Shown here piece after piece: positions 35,296-43,264 of a DNA stretch of 64,000 bases. Below the pieces are notes generated by a model that ran no database searches, had not been told where the DNA came from, and saw nothing but the letters and a program-made list of their open reading frames with translations. Position 1 is the stretch's first letter. Each line of letters opens with the position of its first letter. The position numbers and the translations under genes were made by a program. Source of the stretch: Actinocrinis sp035605935 (GTDB taxonomy: Bacteria; Actinomycetota; Actinomycetes; Streptomycetales; Catenulisporaceae); the NCBI RefSeq assembly GCF_035605935.1, contig NZ_DATNGK010000153.1, positions 1-64,000 on the forward strand. The letters are read 5' to 3'.

Positions 35296-36255
35296 ATGGC
35301 CGACCACCGCGACGCGGCGACCGGACCGCTCGGACGGCTCGCCTTGGCGCGCGGCGCCGTAGATCGCACCGCTGAGCTCCGCCTCGACGAACTGGCCCTC
35401 GCCGCCGCCTGGTCGAATCCGGACACCCGGGTGCTGGTGGTCAGCGAGGGCCGGGCGTTCGTGCTCGACGAGCCGGATCCGGTCGTGCCCGGCTCGACCA
35501 AGCCGCGGTTGGTGACCCTGCCTTCGTACGACGCCCCGGAAGGCGAGCGCTTTCTGCTCGGCCGGGACGAGAGCGGCTTCACCTACTTCGCGGTTCCCGC
35601 CGAGACGCTGCCTGGTCGCATGGATGGCGACGCACGGCCCGCGTCGCTGCGTGAGGTCGGCGTGCACCTCTCGGACCGGGACGCCGGCCTGCTGACGCAC
35701 GCGGTCGCACTCGAGCACTGGCATCGCAGTCACCGCTACTGCTCGCGCTGCGGCCACCCGACCGAGGTCGCCGCGGCCGGGCACATCCGCCGCTGCGCGA
35801 ACTGCGGAACCGAGCACTACCCCCGTACCGACCCGGCCGTGATCATGGCGGTCACCGATGCCGACGAACGGCTGCTGCTCGGCCGCGGCTCCGCCTGGGA
35901 CCAACGCCGCTTCTCCGTCCTGGCCGGCTTTGTCGAGCCCGGAGAGTCGCTGGAACAGGCGGTCGCCCGCGAGGTGGCCGAGGAGGCCGGGTTGACCGTG
36001 ACCTCGGTGACCTACCTGGGCAGCCAGCCATGGCCGTTCCCCTGCAGCCTGATGCTTGGCTTCACCGCGACCGTGGACGACCCGGAGCGGGTGCGCGCGG
36101 ACGGCGAAGAGGTGCTGGAAGTGCGCTGGTTCACCCGCGGTGAACTGGCCGAGGCGGCGGCTTCGGGGGAGGTCGTGCTCTCCGGCCAGATCTCGATCGC
36201 GCGCTCGCTGATCGAGCACTGGTACGGCGGTCCGCTGGCTGAGGCAGCGCGCTAG
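35296..36255 (+). CDS. nudC: NADH pyrophosphatase NudC
   Basis: This Nudix hydrolase cleaves NADH and NAD-capped RNA ends. It has a zinc ribbon (CSRCGHPTEVAAAGHIRRC then CG), the Nudix box GFVEPGESLEQAVAREVAEE and the NADH-specificity motif SQPWPFPCSLMLGF. The 319-residue length matches actinobacterial NudC. ATG 35296 lies 8 nt after GGAGGGA; a much longer overlapping open frame upstream is an artefact. Its stop codon lies inside the palindrome GCGCGCTAGCGCGC. It is next to mycoredoxin and uvrD2, as in mycobacteria (Rv3199c). Confidence 0.95.
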   Translation: MADHRDAATGPLGRLALARGAVDRTAELRLDELALAAAWSNPDTRVLVVSEGRAFVLDEPDPVVPGSTKPRLVTLPSYDAPEGERFLLGRDESGFTYFAVPAETLPGRMDGDARPASLREVGVHLSDRDAGLLTHAVALEHWHRSHRYCSRCGHPTEVAAAGHIRRCANCGTEHYPRTDPAVIMAVTDADERLLLGRGSAWDQRRFSVLAGFVEPGESLEQAVAREVAEEAGLTVTSVTYLGSQPWPFPCSLMLGFTATVDDPERVRADGEEVLEVRWFTRGELAEAAASGEVVLSGQISIARSLIEHWYGGPLAEAAR

Positions 36256-36294
36256 CGCGCGAGGAACATCGCTTGCTTGGTGTGTACAGCGAGC

Positions 36295-37392
36295 TCAGCG
36301 CTGCGGCGTAAGCCTGCGGCCGGTGCGCGTCTCGAAGAAGTGCACCGAGTCCAGCGAGAGTTCCAGGCCCACCGCGGAGCCCGGACGCGGCGTGGCATGC
36401 GGTTCGCAGCGCACCACGATCGTCTTGCGGCCCTCGCCGACGCCGGTCGAGCAGTGCGCGTAGGCGACATAGCCGAGGTTCTCGACGGCTTCAACGTGCG
36501 CGTACAGGCCGCTGCCAGGTGATGTGATCTGCACGGTGTCCGGGCGGAAGCCGACGGTCACCTCGGGCACCTGCAACTCTGCGGTGGTCTTGCGATCCAG
36601 TGGCAGCTCGATCACGTTCACGTCACCGAGCACAGCCCAGTCGTACTCGACCCGCGCCTTGATCAGGTTCATCGGCGGCGAGCCGACGAACGCGCCGACG
36701 TAAGCGTTGAGCGGGTTCTCGTAAAGGGCGCGCGGCGTATCGCACTGCAACAGCACGCCGTCCTTCATCACCGCGATGCGGTCGCCCATCGTCATGGCTT
36801 CGATCTGATCGTGCGTTACATAGATCGTGGTGGCCTGAAGCCGCCGCTGCATGTTCACGATCTGGGTACGCACGTCCGTGCGCAGCTTTGCGTCAAGGGC
36901 ACCGAGCGGCTCGTCCATCAGGAAGACCTTCGGCTCACGCATCATGGCGCGGCCCATCGCGACTCGCTGTTGCTCGCCACCGGAAAGGGTGCGCGGCATG
37001 CGGTCGAGCGTCGGGGTCAGGTCGAGCTGTGCGGCCATCCGCCGCACCCGCCGCGCGACCGCCGAGTGTGGCGCTCCGGTCAGCGACAGCCGGAAGCCGA
37101 GGTTCTCGGCGACCGTCATCTGTGGATACAGCGCGTAATTCTGGAACACCATCGCGATGTCGCGATCGCCGGGCTGAGACTCGGTGACGTCCACGCCGTC
37201 GATGAAGACCGCACCGCTGTCCACGGTCTCCAACCCGGCTAGCATCCGCAGCGCCGTGGTCTTGCCGCAGCCGCTGGCGCCGAGCAGCACCATGAACTCG
37301 CCGGACTCGACCGTGAGGTTCAAACAGTCGACGGCCGGACTCTTCGTTCCCAGATATGTATGGGACGCATCGACGAACTCGACGGAAGCCAT
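36295..37392 (-). CDS. msiK: MsiK/UgpC-type sugar ABC transporter ATPase (orphan)
   Basis: This ABC ATPase of the MalK/UgpC/MsiK group energises carbohydrate importers. Walker A is LLGASGCGKTT, the signature is LSGGEQQR, Walker B is VFLMDEPLGALDAKLR, and the H-loop is YVTHDQIEAMT. The C-terminal ~120 residues form the MOP/TOBE regulatory domain. ATG 37392 follows GGTGGAG. No permease or binding protein is nearby. In Streptomyces a lone MsiK serves many sugar transporters, so that role is inferred here. Confidence 0.85.
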   Translation of the reverse strand: MASVEFVDASHTYLGTKSPAVDCLNLTVESGEFMVLLGASGCGKTTALRMLAGLETVDSGAVFIDGVDVTESQPGDRDIAMVFQNYALYPQMTVAENLGFRLSLTGAPHSAVARRVRRMAAQLDLTPTLDRMPRTLSGGEQQRVAMGRAMMREPKVFLMDEPLGALDAKLRTDVRTQIVNMQRRLQATTIYVTHDQIEAMTMGDRIAVMKDGVLLQCDTPRALYENPLNAYVGAFVGSPPMNLIKARVEYDWAVLGDVNVIELPLDRKTTAELQVPEVTVGFRPDTVQITSPGSGLYAHVEAVENLGYVAYAHCSTGVGEGRKTIVVRCEPHATPRPGSAVGLELSLDSVHFFETRTGRRLTPQR

Positions 37393-37557
37393 GCTCTCCA
37401 CCCGGACCAGTACCGAACACTGCGTTGTGCGTGTGCTGATGTACCTTTGGTGCGGTGTGCTCTGGTGCCACTGCCGCGGCGCGCGCAAAGGCACGACACG
37501 GCAGTAGGCGCAACCTACTCCGGGTGAACGCTGTTTGGCGAGGGTGTTACACAGTCG

Positions 37558-37797
37558 TCAGGCGAGTTTCGCCTGGACCTGAGCGAGACTCGGGTTTGTC
37601 AGCGCCGATCCGTCCGGGAACGTCACAGTAGGCACCGTCTGGTTACCGTTGTTCACAGACATCACATAATCAGCAGCTTCCGGCTGCCTTTCGATGTCGA
37701 CCTCGATGTACTGGATCCCGGCCCGCTCCAGCTGACCCTTGAGCCGGCGGCAGTACCCACACCAGGGTGTCGAGTACATCGTGATCTGCGCTGCCAT
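37558..37797 (-). CDS. mrx1: Mycoredoxin (glutaredoxin-fold, mycothiol-dependent)
   Basis: This 79-residue glutaredoxin-like protein has the redox motif CGYC (residues 13-16), TVPTVTFPDGS (cis-Pro) and the typical C-terminal SLAQVQAKLA helix. It reduces mycothiol mixed disulfides in actinobacteria. Its position beside uvrD2 and nudC matches Rv3198A (mrx1). The gene diverges from uvrD2 across about 145 bp. Confidence 0.92.
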   Translation of the reverse strand: MAAQITMYSTPWCGYCRRLKGQLERAGIQYIEVDIERQPEAADYVMSVNNGNQTVPTVTFPDGSALTNPSLAQVQAKLA

Positions 37798-37942
37798 TGC
37801 TACTCCGTTTCCGCTCGTCCGGTCGCTTCACCGGCTATCCGAATAACCACCGCGCCGTCCGCAGTCTTCCCCGCATACCGTCCTCCACAGAATCGGCCCA
37901 GTCCTCAGCGCGCTGTCGGTGCCGCCTGAGAGTATGGCTCCC

Positions 37943-40186
37943 ATGACCAACCCGACCGCGGCCGACAGCGGGGAGGCCCTGCTCGCCGGACTGGACCCCG
38001 AACAGCGCGCGGTCGCCACCGCACTGCATGGCCCGGTGTGCGTGCTGGCCGGCGCCGGGACGGGCAAGACCAGGGCGATCACGCACCGTATCGCTTACGC
38101 GGTGGCGCAGGGTGCCTTCCCGGCGAACCAGGTGCTCGCGGTCACCTTCACCGCGCGCGCGGCTGGGGAGATGCGCGGTCGGCTGCGCATGCTCGGGGCG
38201 GGCACAGTACAGGCGCGAACCTTCCATGCGGCCGCGCTGCGTCAGTTGCAGTACTTCTGGCCGCACACGGTTGGCGGGCCGCCACCGCAGCTGATAGACA
38301 CCAAGCTGCCGCTGATCTCGGAGGCGGTCGCGGCCTGCCGGATGCGCGCGGACCGCACCGAATTGCGTGACCTGGCCAGCGAGATCGAGTGGGCCAAAGC
38401 GACCCAGAGCACCCCGGACGACTACCCGGCGGCCGCGGCGAAGGCCGGGCGCCTGCCGCCGCGCGAGCCCGCCGAGACCGCCCGGGTATACGCGGCCTAC
38501 GAGGCGGCGAAGCGCGATCGCGGCATGATCGACTTCGAAGACGTGCTGCTGCTGACCATCGGCGTGCTGGAGACCCGCCCGGACATCGCGGACCGGGTGC
38601 GTGATCAGTACCGGCACTTCGTCGTGGACGAGTACCAGGACGTCAACCCACTGCAACAGCGGCTGCTCGATTGCTGGCTCGGGAAACGCGACTCGGTGTG
38701 CGTGGTCGGCGACGCGAGCCAGACCATTTACTCGTTCACCGGGGCAACGCCCGAGTACCTGCTCGGTTTCCCGGACCGCTACCCGGACGCGACTGTGGTG
38801 CGGCTGGTGCGTGATTACCGGTCCACGCCTCAGGTCGTGGCGCTGGCCAACGCGCTGCTGAGCGAGGCGCCCACCGACACTCTCGCGCAGCGCCGGACCG
38901 CGCGGGCGAGGGTCGAACTGGTCGCGCAACGGCCGCCGGGCCCGGCCGTCGAGTACGAGGAGTACTCCGACGAGACCGTCGAGGCCGAAGGCGTCGCGAA
39001 GTGGATCAGGCAGCTGATCGACGCGGGCACCCGCCCGGCCGGGATCGCGGTGCTGTTCCGGATCAACGCGCAGTCCGAGGCCTATGAGCAGGCGCTCGCG
39101 GACCTCGGCGTGCCCTACGTAGTGCGCGGCATCGAGCGGTTCTTCGACCGGCCCGAGGTGCGCCAGGCCAAGACGCTGTTGCAGGGTGCCGCGGTCGCCG
39201 CCGTGGGCGCGGAGGCCGAACCGCTGCCAAGTGCGGTGCGCGCGGTGCTTTCCAGCACCGGCAGCTGGAGTCTGACGCCACCAACCGGTTCCGGCCGCAG
39301 CCGCGAGGCGTGGGAGTCGTTGGCCGCGCTAGCCGCCTTGTCAGACGAGTACGCATCCGCACATCCCGAGGCTGGCCTGCCCGAGTTCGTGCGTGAGCTG
39401 GACGCCCGCGCCGCCGTGCAGCACGCCCCGGTCGTCGATGGGGTCACCCTGGCCTCATTGCACTCCGCGAAGGGCCTGGAGTGGGACGCGGTCTTGCTCG
39501 TCGGACTTACCGAGGGCCTGCTGCCGATCAGCTACGCCGAAACCCCGGACCAGGTAGAGGAGGAGCGGCGGCTGCTATACGTCGGGGTGACCCGGGCGCG
39601 CGAGCGGCTGCGGCTGTCCTGGGCGCTGGCCCGGTCGCCCGGCGGACGGGCCTCACGCCGGCCGTCCCGGTTCCTCGACGCCTTGCGCGAGGCTCAGGAG
39701 GCGCGTTCCGGCGGACCTGGCGGCTCGGTCGTGCGCGGCAGAGGGAGCGGCGCGGGACGCGGCGGCGAGGAGACCAAGCGTTCGCGGCGCTCCGGGCCGG
39801 TGCGCTGCCGGGTGTGCGGCCGCGCGCTGATCGAGGCGGTGGAACGCAAGCTCGGTCGCTGCGCCGACTGCCCGTCAGATCTCGACGAGGCGCTGTTCGA
39901 GCGGCTGCGCGAGTGGCGTTCCGCGCGCGCGAAGGAGCAGTCGCTTCCGGCGTACTGCGTCTTCACCGACGCGACGCTGACCGCGATCGCCGAATCGCGC
40001 CCCGCCGACCGAGCGGCGCTGGCCGGGATTCCGGGCGTCGGCGCGACCAAGCTGGACCGCTACGCGGAAGAGGTGCTGACGTTGCTCGGCGCCTCAGAAG
40101 GCACGGCGGACGAGGATGGCGCCAGTGTCGATGGAGCGCACGAGGACGGCGCCGACGACGCCGAAGACGTAGCCGAACTGTTCTAG
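37943..40186 (+). CDS. uvrD2: UvrD2-type DNA helicase with tetracysteine and HRDC domain
   Basis: This superfamily 1A helicase of about 747 residues has LAGAGTGKT, FVVDEYQDVNPLQQ, VVGDASQTIYSFTGA, LHSAKGLEW and YVGVTRARERL. After the core comes a zinc-type tetracysteine (CRVC...CADC, from about residue 622) and then an HRDC domain (FTDATLTAIAESRP...). This arrangement is that of essential mycobacterial UvrD2. The start at ATG 37943 is favoured by spacing from GAGAG; ATG 37934 is an alternative. It unwinds 3'-tailed DNA in repair. Confidence 0.93.
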   Translation: MTNPTAADSGEALLAGLDPEQRAVATALHGPVCVLAGAGTGKTRAITHRIAYAVAQGAFPANQVLAVTFTARAAGEMRGRLRMLGAGTVQARTFHAAALRQLQYFWPHTVGGPPPQLIDTKLPLISEAVAACRMRADRTELRDLASEIEWAKATQSTPDDYPAAAAKAGRLPPREPAETARVYAAYEAAKRDRGMIDFEDVLLLTIGVLETRPDIADRVRDQYRHFVVDEYQDVNPLQQRLLDCWLGKRDSVCVVGDASQTIYSFTGATPEYLLGFPDRYPDATVVRLVRDYRSTPQVVALANALLSEAPTDTLAQRRTARARVELVAQRPPGPAVEYEEYSDETVEAEGVAKWIRQLIDAGTRPAGIAVLFRINAQSEAYEQALADLGVPYVVRGIERFFDRPEVRQAKTLLQGAAVAAVGAEAEPLPSAVRAVLSSTGSWSLTPPTGSGRSREAWESLAALAALSDEYASAHPEAGLPEFVRELDARAAVQHAPVVDGVTLASLHSAKGLEWDAVLLVGLTEGLLPISYAETPDQVEEERRLLYVGVTRARERLRLSWALARSPGGRASRRPSRFLDALREAQEARSGGPGGSVVRGRGSGAGRGGEETKRSRRSGPVRCRVCGRALIEAVERKLGRCADCPSDLDEALFERLREWRSARAKEQSLPAYCVFTDATLTAIAESRPADRAALAGIPGVGATKLDRYAEEVLTLLGASEGTADEDGASVDGAHEDGADDAEDVAELF

Positions 40187-40209
40187 GGCCCGATCCGTGC
40201 CTGGTCTGG

Positions 40210-40836
40210 CTAGAAGGTCTCGCTCGCTGACGGAATCGCGCACCTGTCGTCGGCGTACTGGATCGCGCCGTTGATCAGTTCCTGCAGCGAACCGTGCATC
40301 TTGCCGTTGATCGTCAACACCCGAACCACGACGGTCACCGGGTCGCGCTGCTTCAGCGCGTGCGGTGCGGCCTCGCATTCGCCGCGGGTGTACATCCGCA
40401 AATTGGTCGTGGCGTTTGGCGGAATGACAACCTGCTGGTGATCCCAGATCAGCTTCGGCGCGTTCGGCACGGTCAGGCCGATCACCGTGACCTGGTACGG
40501 GCTGTCATTGCGGATCGGCACCGTCACGGCCGTGTAGTCGCCCGGCGATACGTACGTCGAAAGGTCCGCGCCCGAACGGATCACCGCCGAGTTGTTCGCG
40601 GCCCTGACTTTGTACCCGTGGTTGTACACCCAACTGCCGACCGCACCCGCGATCGCCGCCACTGCCACGAGCACGGCCACGCCGACGCGACGCCGCCGGT
40701 GCACCGGGGAAACGGCAGAATCAGCGGAACCGGCGACAACATCCGACACTTCGGAGCCAGAAGCGGGTTCGGCGTCGGTCACCCTCGGCTCCGCTGCCGC
40801 CGATGGCGTCAAGTCCGCATCGCCCTTGTCGCTCAC
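40210..40836 (-). CDS. Single-pass membrane protein with extracellular Ig-like beta domain
   Basis: This ~208-residue protein has an acidic cytosolic N terminus, a basic stop (HRRRR), one TM helix (VGVAVLVAVAAIAGAVGSWV) and an external domain of beta character (AVTVPIRNDSPYQVTVIGL). Two cysteines (GECEAAP, DDRCAIP) may pair. The start is probably GTG 40836, overlapping the upstream gene's stop as GTGA. It appears related in layout and motif (IRNDSP versus IANDSP) to its upstream neighbour. The function is unknown. Confidence 0.7.
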   Translation of the reverse strand: MSDKGDADLTPSAAAEPRVTDAEPASGSEVSDVVAGSADSAVSPVHRRRRVGVAVLVAVAAIAGAVGSWVYNHGYKVRAANNSAVIRSGADLSTYVSPGDYTAVTVPIRNDSPYQVTVIGLTVPNAPKLIWDHQQVVIPPNATTNLRMYTRGECEAAPHALKQRDPVTVVVRVLTINGKMHGSLQELINGAIQYADDRCAIPSASETF

Positions 40837-41630
40837 CGCGTGCACACCCTTCCCTGGAGCGCGGCCGCCGTGGTGTCGATGACCAGATACGCCTTGTGCA
40901 TGACCTTGTTCGTGTCTCGCAGCTCGAAGGCGATCGCCGTCGGCTGTTGCTGCTGCTCCGCACTCCCGCCGTGCACCAGCGCGCGCGCCACGGCTGCCGC
41001 CGCATCACAGCTCACCGTCACCGTGCCGACGAAGTGGATCGTCCCGTTGCCGAGGATGTAACCGGTCCCGTTGTCCGGCCGCAGCCCGACCGCGCCGGCC
41101 AGATACGGGCCGGTCAGCGTGCCCGGCGTTATCACAATGCCGTCCGGGCTGTCGTTCGCGATCGAGATGGAGACTTGCGCGGTCTGACTACCGGTAAGCA
41201 CTTGGCTCGGCAGCACTTCATAACGCGGCGCCGCGCCGCCGACCGGCATGATCTGCACCTCCGGCTGCCCGCCGAGATGCACCACCGCGATGCCTCGGTT
41301 CGACACGGCGCGAGTACCTAAGAACACTGAGCTGCACAGCGTCCACCCGAGCGCGCCGACGACTACGACCAACATCACCCAGTCCGCGGATCGCTTCGTC
41401 CGCTGCCAGCCCGGCCCCGCGAAGTAACGCGACGCCCGGCCAGATACCGCGCCAGATACCGCGCCGAAGATCGCCGCGAACGCGGTGGCCAGGCGAGAGC
41501 GCGCCGCAACGCGGCCATCGCCCCCGGTCACGGACGCGCCATCGTCGCCGTCGCCGGCGGGCGTTTCCGCGGCGGGCGCGGATGATTCGGTGCTGGTTGA
41601 CACAGTTCTAGATGACGCGAGGCGCGGCAT
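40833..41630 (-). CDS. Single-pass membrane protein, paralogue-like partner
   Basis: This ~265-residue protein has a Ser/Thr/Ala-rich N terminus, one TM segment (WVMLVVVVGALGWTLCSSVF) and an external beta domain with SISIANDSPDGIVI and TVTVSCDAAAAVARAL. The layout matches the downstream gene, whose start it overlaps, so the two are probably coexpressed partners. I chose ATG 41630; GTG 41666 or further upstream starts are possible. No known domain was recognised. Confidence 0.65.
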   Translation of the reverse strand: MPRLASSRTVSTSTESSAPAAETPAGDGDDGASVTGGDGRVAARSRLATAFAAIFGAVSGAVSGRASRYFAGPGWQRTKRSADWVMLVVVVGALGWTLCSSVFLGTRAVSNRGIAVVHLGGQPEVQIMPVGGAAPRYEVLPSQVLTGSQTAQVSISIANDSPDGIVITPGTLTGPYLAGAVGLRPDNGTGYILGNGTIHFVGTVTVSCDAAAAVARALVHGGSAEQQQQPTAIAFELRDTNKVMHKAYLVIDTTAAALQGRVCTR

Positions 41631-41810
41631 CGGTGTTCCCGTCTTTATCGAGTCGTGCCCTGCCACTTTTCCCCGAGAAGTTCGGCCGCAAGGGGTGACA
41701 CTGCCGATCAACCATGACAGGATAGTGGGGCGGAACGCGGGGGACGCCAACGCGTCTGTTCCATCAGAACTTAGCAACCCTCGCTCTCCGTCCTGATAAA
41801 AGCGCAGCTC

Positions 41811-41849
41811 AAAAATGGTTTGCGCCGCCGGAGTAGCTTACCCTAGCCT
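41811..41849 (+). promoter_or_regulatory. Probable WhiB7-type promoter of the whiB7 leader
   Basis: An A-rich AAAAAT (41811-41816) lies 3 bp upstream of a -35-like TTGCGC (41820-41825), followed after 18 bp by TAGCCT (41844-41849) as -10. WhiB7-dependent promoters are known for an AT-rich block about 3 bp upstream of the -35 element, bound by the WhiB7 AT-hook, so autoregulation is expected. Confidence 0.5.
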
Positions 41850-41971
41850 CTCCAGCACACGGATTCGGCCGTTTTCCCGACCGAATCCACCTGGCAGAAC
41901 CACCCGACCGTGGAACCGCCGACATCGACTCGCCCTCGATGACGGCCGAGAAAAGGCAGGAGGCGAGACCA

Positions 41972-42334
41972 GTGAGGAACGAATCCATGGTGACGACGAT
42001 TCCGTCCGCAGCGGTCCTGTCGGCCTGCCCAGCGCTGTCGGATGTCGCCGCTACGTTCGCTCCCGCCGCCCTTTCCCTCAGCTCCGCCGCCGCCCAGGTC
42101 TGGGCCGGCGCGTTGGTGCGACCGCAGGGACGCGTCGAGGCCATCGGTGCCGGCTATGCCGCCGCCCCGGCCGTCGCCGTGAAGCGACGCGAAGTCGATC
42201 GTGACGTCAATGGCAGCACGACGGCCAGCGGCAAGCGTGTGATCGCGAACGGTACCACCGGCAGCACCAAGCAGCAGGACCAGCTTCACCTGATGTCCCG
42301 TCGGGACCCACGACCCTGGAGACCACCGGTCTGA
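41972..42334 (+). CDS. Leader ORF (uORF) preceding whiB7
   Basis: A 120-codon open frame starts at GTG 41972, 8 nt after a perfect AGGAGG. It ends MSRRDPRPWRPPV, with the stop codon at 42332-42334 inside the first arm of a downstream hairpin. An internal ATG (42293) would give just the 13-residue Arg/Pro-rich peptide. The protein has no known domain and is Ala/Ser-rich. Its position suggests a regulatory role: actinobacterial whiB7/wblC genes are controlled by uORF-dependent attenuation, where ribosome stalling lets transcription proceed. Which start is used cannot be told from the sequence. Confidence 0.6.
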   Translation: MRNESMVTTIPSAAVLSACPALSDVAATFAPAALSLSSAAAQVWAGALVRPQGRVEAIGAGYAAAPAVAVKRREVDRDVNGSTTASGKRVIANGTTGSTKQQDQLHLMSRRDPRPWRPPV

Positions 42335-42361
42335 CTACCAGTCAGACGAGCGACCTCCAGG
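42315..42361 (+). promoter_or_regulatory. Antiterminator-like hairpin in the whiB7 leader
   Basis: The outer arms CCTGGAG (42315-42321) and CTCCAGG (42355-42361) enclose a perfect 8-bp hairpin GTCTGACT/AGTCAGAC (42329-42336, 42340-42347, loop ACC). The uORF stop codon is in the inner left arm. The outer right arm overlaps the first bases of the following terminator stem. Confidence 0.65.
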
Positions 42362-42400
42362 CCGCGGAACCCGAATATCCGGGATCCGCGGCCTTCTTGT
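42360..42400 (+). terminator. Intrinsic terminator/attenuator upstream of whiB7
   Basis: GGCCGCGGA (42360-42368) pairs perfectly with TCCGCGGCC (42385-42393). A smaller inner CCCG/CGGG stem is also possible. TTCTTGTT follows immediately. It lies about 190 bp before whiB7, as expected for premature termination. Confidence 0.75.
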
Positions 42401-42587
42401 TCCTCCGGCAGAAAACCGGTGGTGCGAGGGGCGGCGGGACCTGAACCGCATTCAGATCACGACCGAGGAAGACGGCGAGTTGACCGAGACAGCGAAGGTC
42501 GAAACCCGCAGCCAGACCCCCAGCACCACCGCAGTGAACCCGGGCCCCGCAGCCGGCGGCGCCGAGACCGAGAGGAAGGAATCAACG

Positions 42588-42869
42588 ATGCAGTTGACCG
42601 TGTTCGAGCCGGTCGCGCTCGCCGACGACCTGCCCTGCCGCTCCACCGACCCGGAGCTGTTCTTCGCGGAGTCGCCGGCCGATGTCGAGCTCGCGAAGAG
42701 CATCTGCACCGCCTGCCCGATCCGGGAGGCCTGCCTCTCCGGAGCCCTTGAGCGCAAGGAGCCGTGGGGCGTCTGGGGCGGCGAGCTCTTCGTCCAGGGC
42801 GTGACCGTGGCCCGCAAGCGGCCGCGTGGACGTCCGCGCAAGACCGACGTCGTCGCCGTCGCGGCTTAG
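42588..42869 (+). CDS. whiB7: WhiB7/WblC antibiotic-resistance transcription factor
   Basis: This 93-residue WhiB-family protein has four [4Fe-4S] cysteines (C17, C40, C43, C49), the turn GVWGG (61-65) and a C-terminal AT-hook RGRPR (80-84) that is specific to WhiB7/WblC. It binds the primary sigma factor and activates intrinsic resistance genes during ribosome stress. ATG 42588 follows AGGAAGGA by 7-8 nt. The leader contains a uORF and attenuator, and the promoter has a WhiB7-type AT block. The neighbouring uvrD2 and ABC1 genes match the mycobacterial whiB7 locus. Confidence 0.95.
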   Translation: MQLTVFEPVALADDLPCRSTDPELFFAESPADVELAKSICTACPIREACLSGALERKEPWGVWGGELFVQGVTVARKRPRGRPRKTDVVAVAA

Positions 42870-42932
42870 GCGAAGACGACCCACAAGCAGCAAACAGGCA
42901 ACACCCACCGAAGAAGAAAGTGACTAACCCCG

Positions 42933-43139
42933 ATGTCCACCACTGATCTGTTCGTTTCCCCGGTCTCCGGCCACGCCAACCCGTCCGACCTGCGAGTCAG
43001 GAGCAACGTCATGCTGCACACGCACTATCAGCTGGTACAAGAACTCCATCGTGAACGCTTACGACAAGCGGAGGCACACCGCCTCCACCGCGCAGTGCTG
43101 CGGGCGCGCCGCGCGCTCGCCCAGCAGCTCATGCGATAA
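42933..43139 (+). CDS. Possible small basic protein downstream of whiB7
   Basis: This 68-residue open frame ends in a basic amphipathic helix (HYQLVQELHRERLRQAEAHR, then LHRAVLRARRAL). The ATG at 42933 has only a distant purine-rich stretch upstream. Similar short His/Arg-rich helical proteins occur in actinobacteria, but I cannot confirm it. It would be cotranscribed with whiB7 up to the strong hairpin at 43176. Confidence 0.4.
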   Translation: MSTTDLFVSPVSGHANPSDLRVRSNVMLHTHYQLVQELHRERLRQAEAHRLHRAVLRARRALAQQLMR

Positions 43140-43175
43140 CGCGGAGCAGGTGGCAGTACCGGTAGCAGAGAACTG

Positions 43176-43230
43176 AAGCGGCTTGCCCGCCCCGGGACGG
43201 ACCCCGGGGCGGGCAAGCCGCTTCGTTTTC
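43176..43230. terminator. Very strong bidirectional terminator
   Basis: A 21-bp perfect stem (43176-43196 with 43203-43223), loop of 6 nt, followed by CGTTTTC on the plus strand. It separates the whiB7 transcript from the convergent phosphoesterase gene. Confidence 0.88.
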
Positions 43231-43264
43231 GCTCAGCGCGTCAGATGCTCACTGCGTAACGCGC

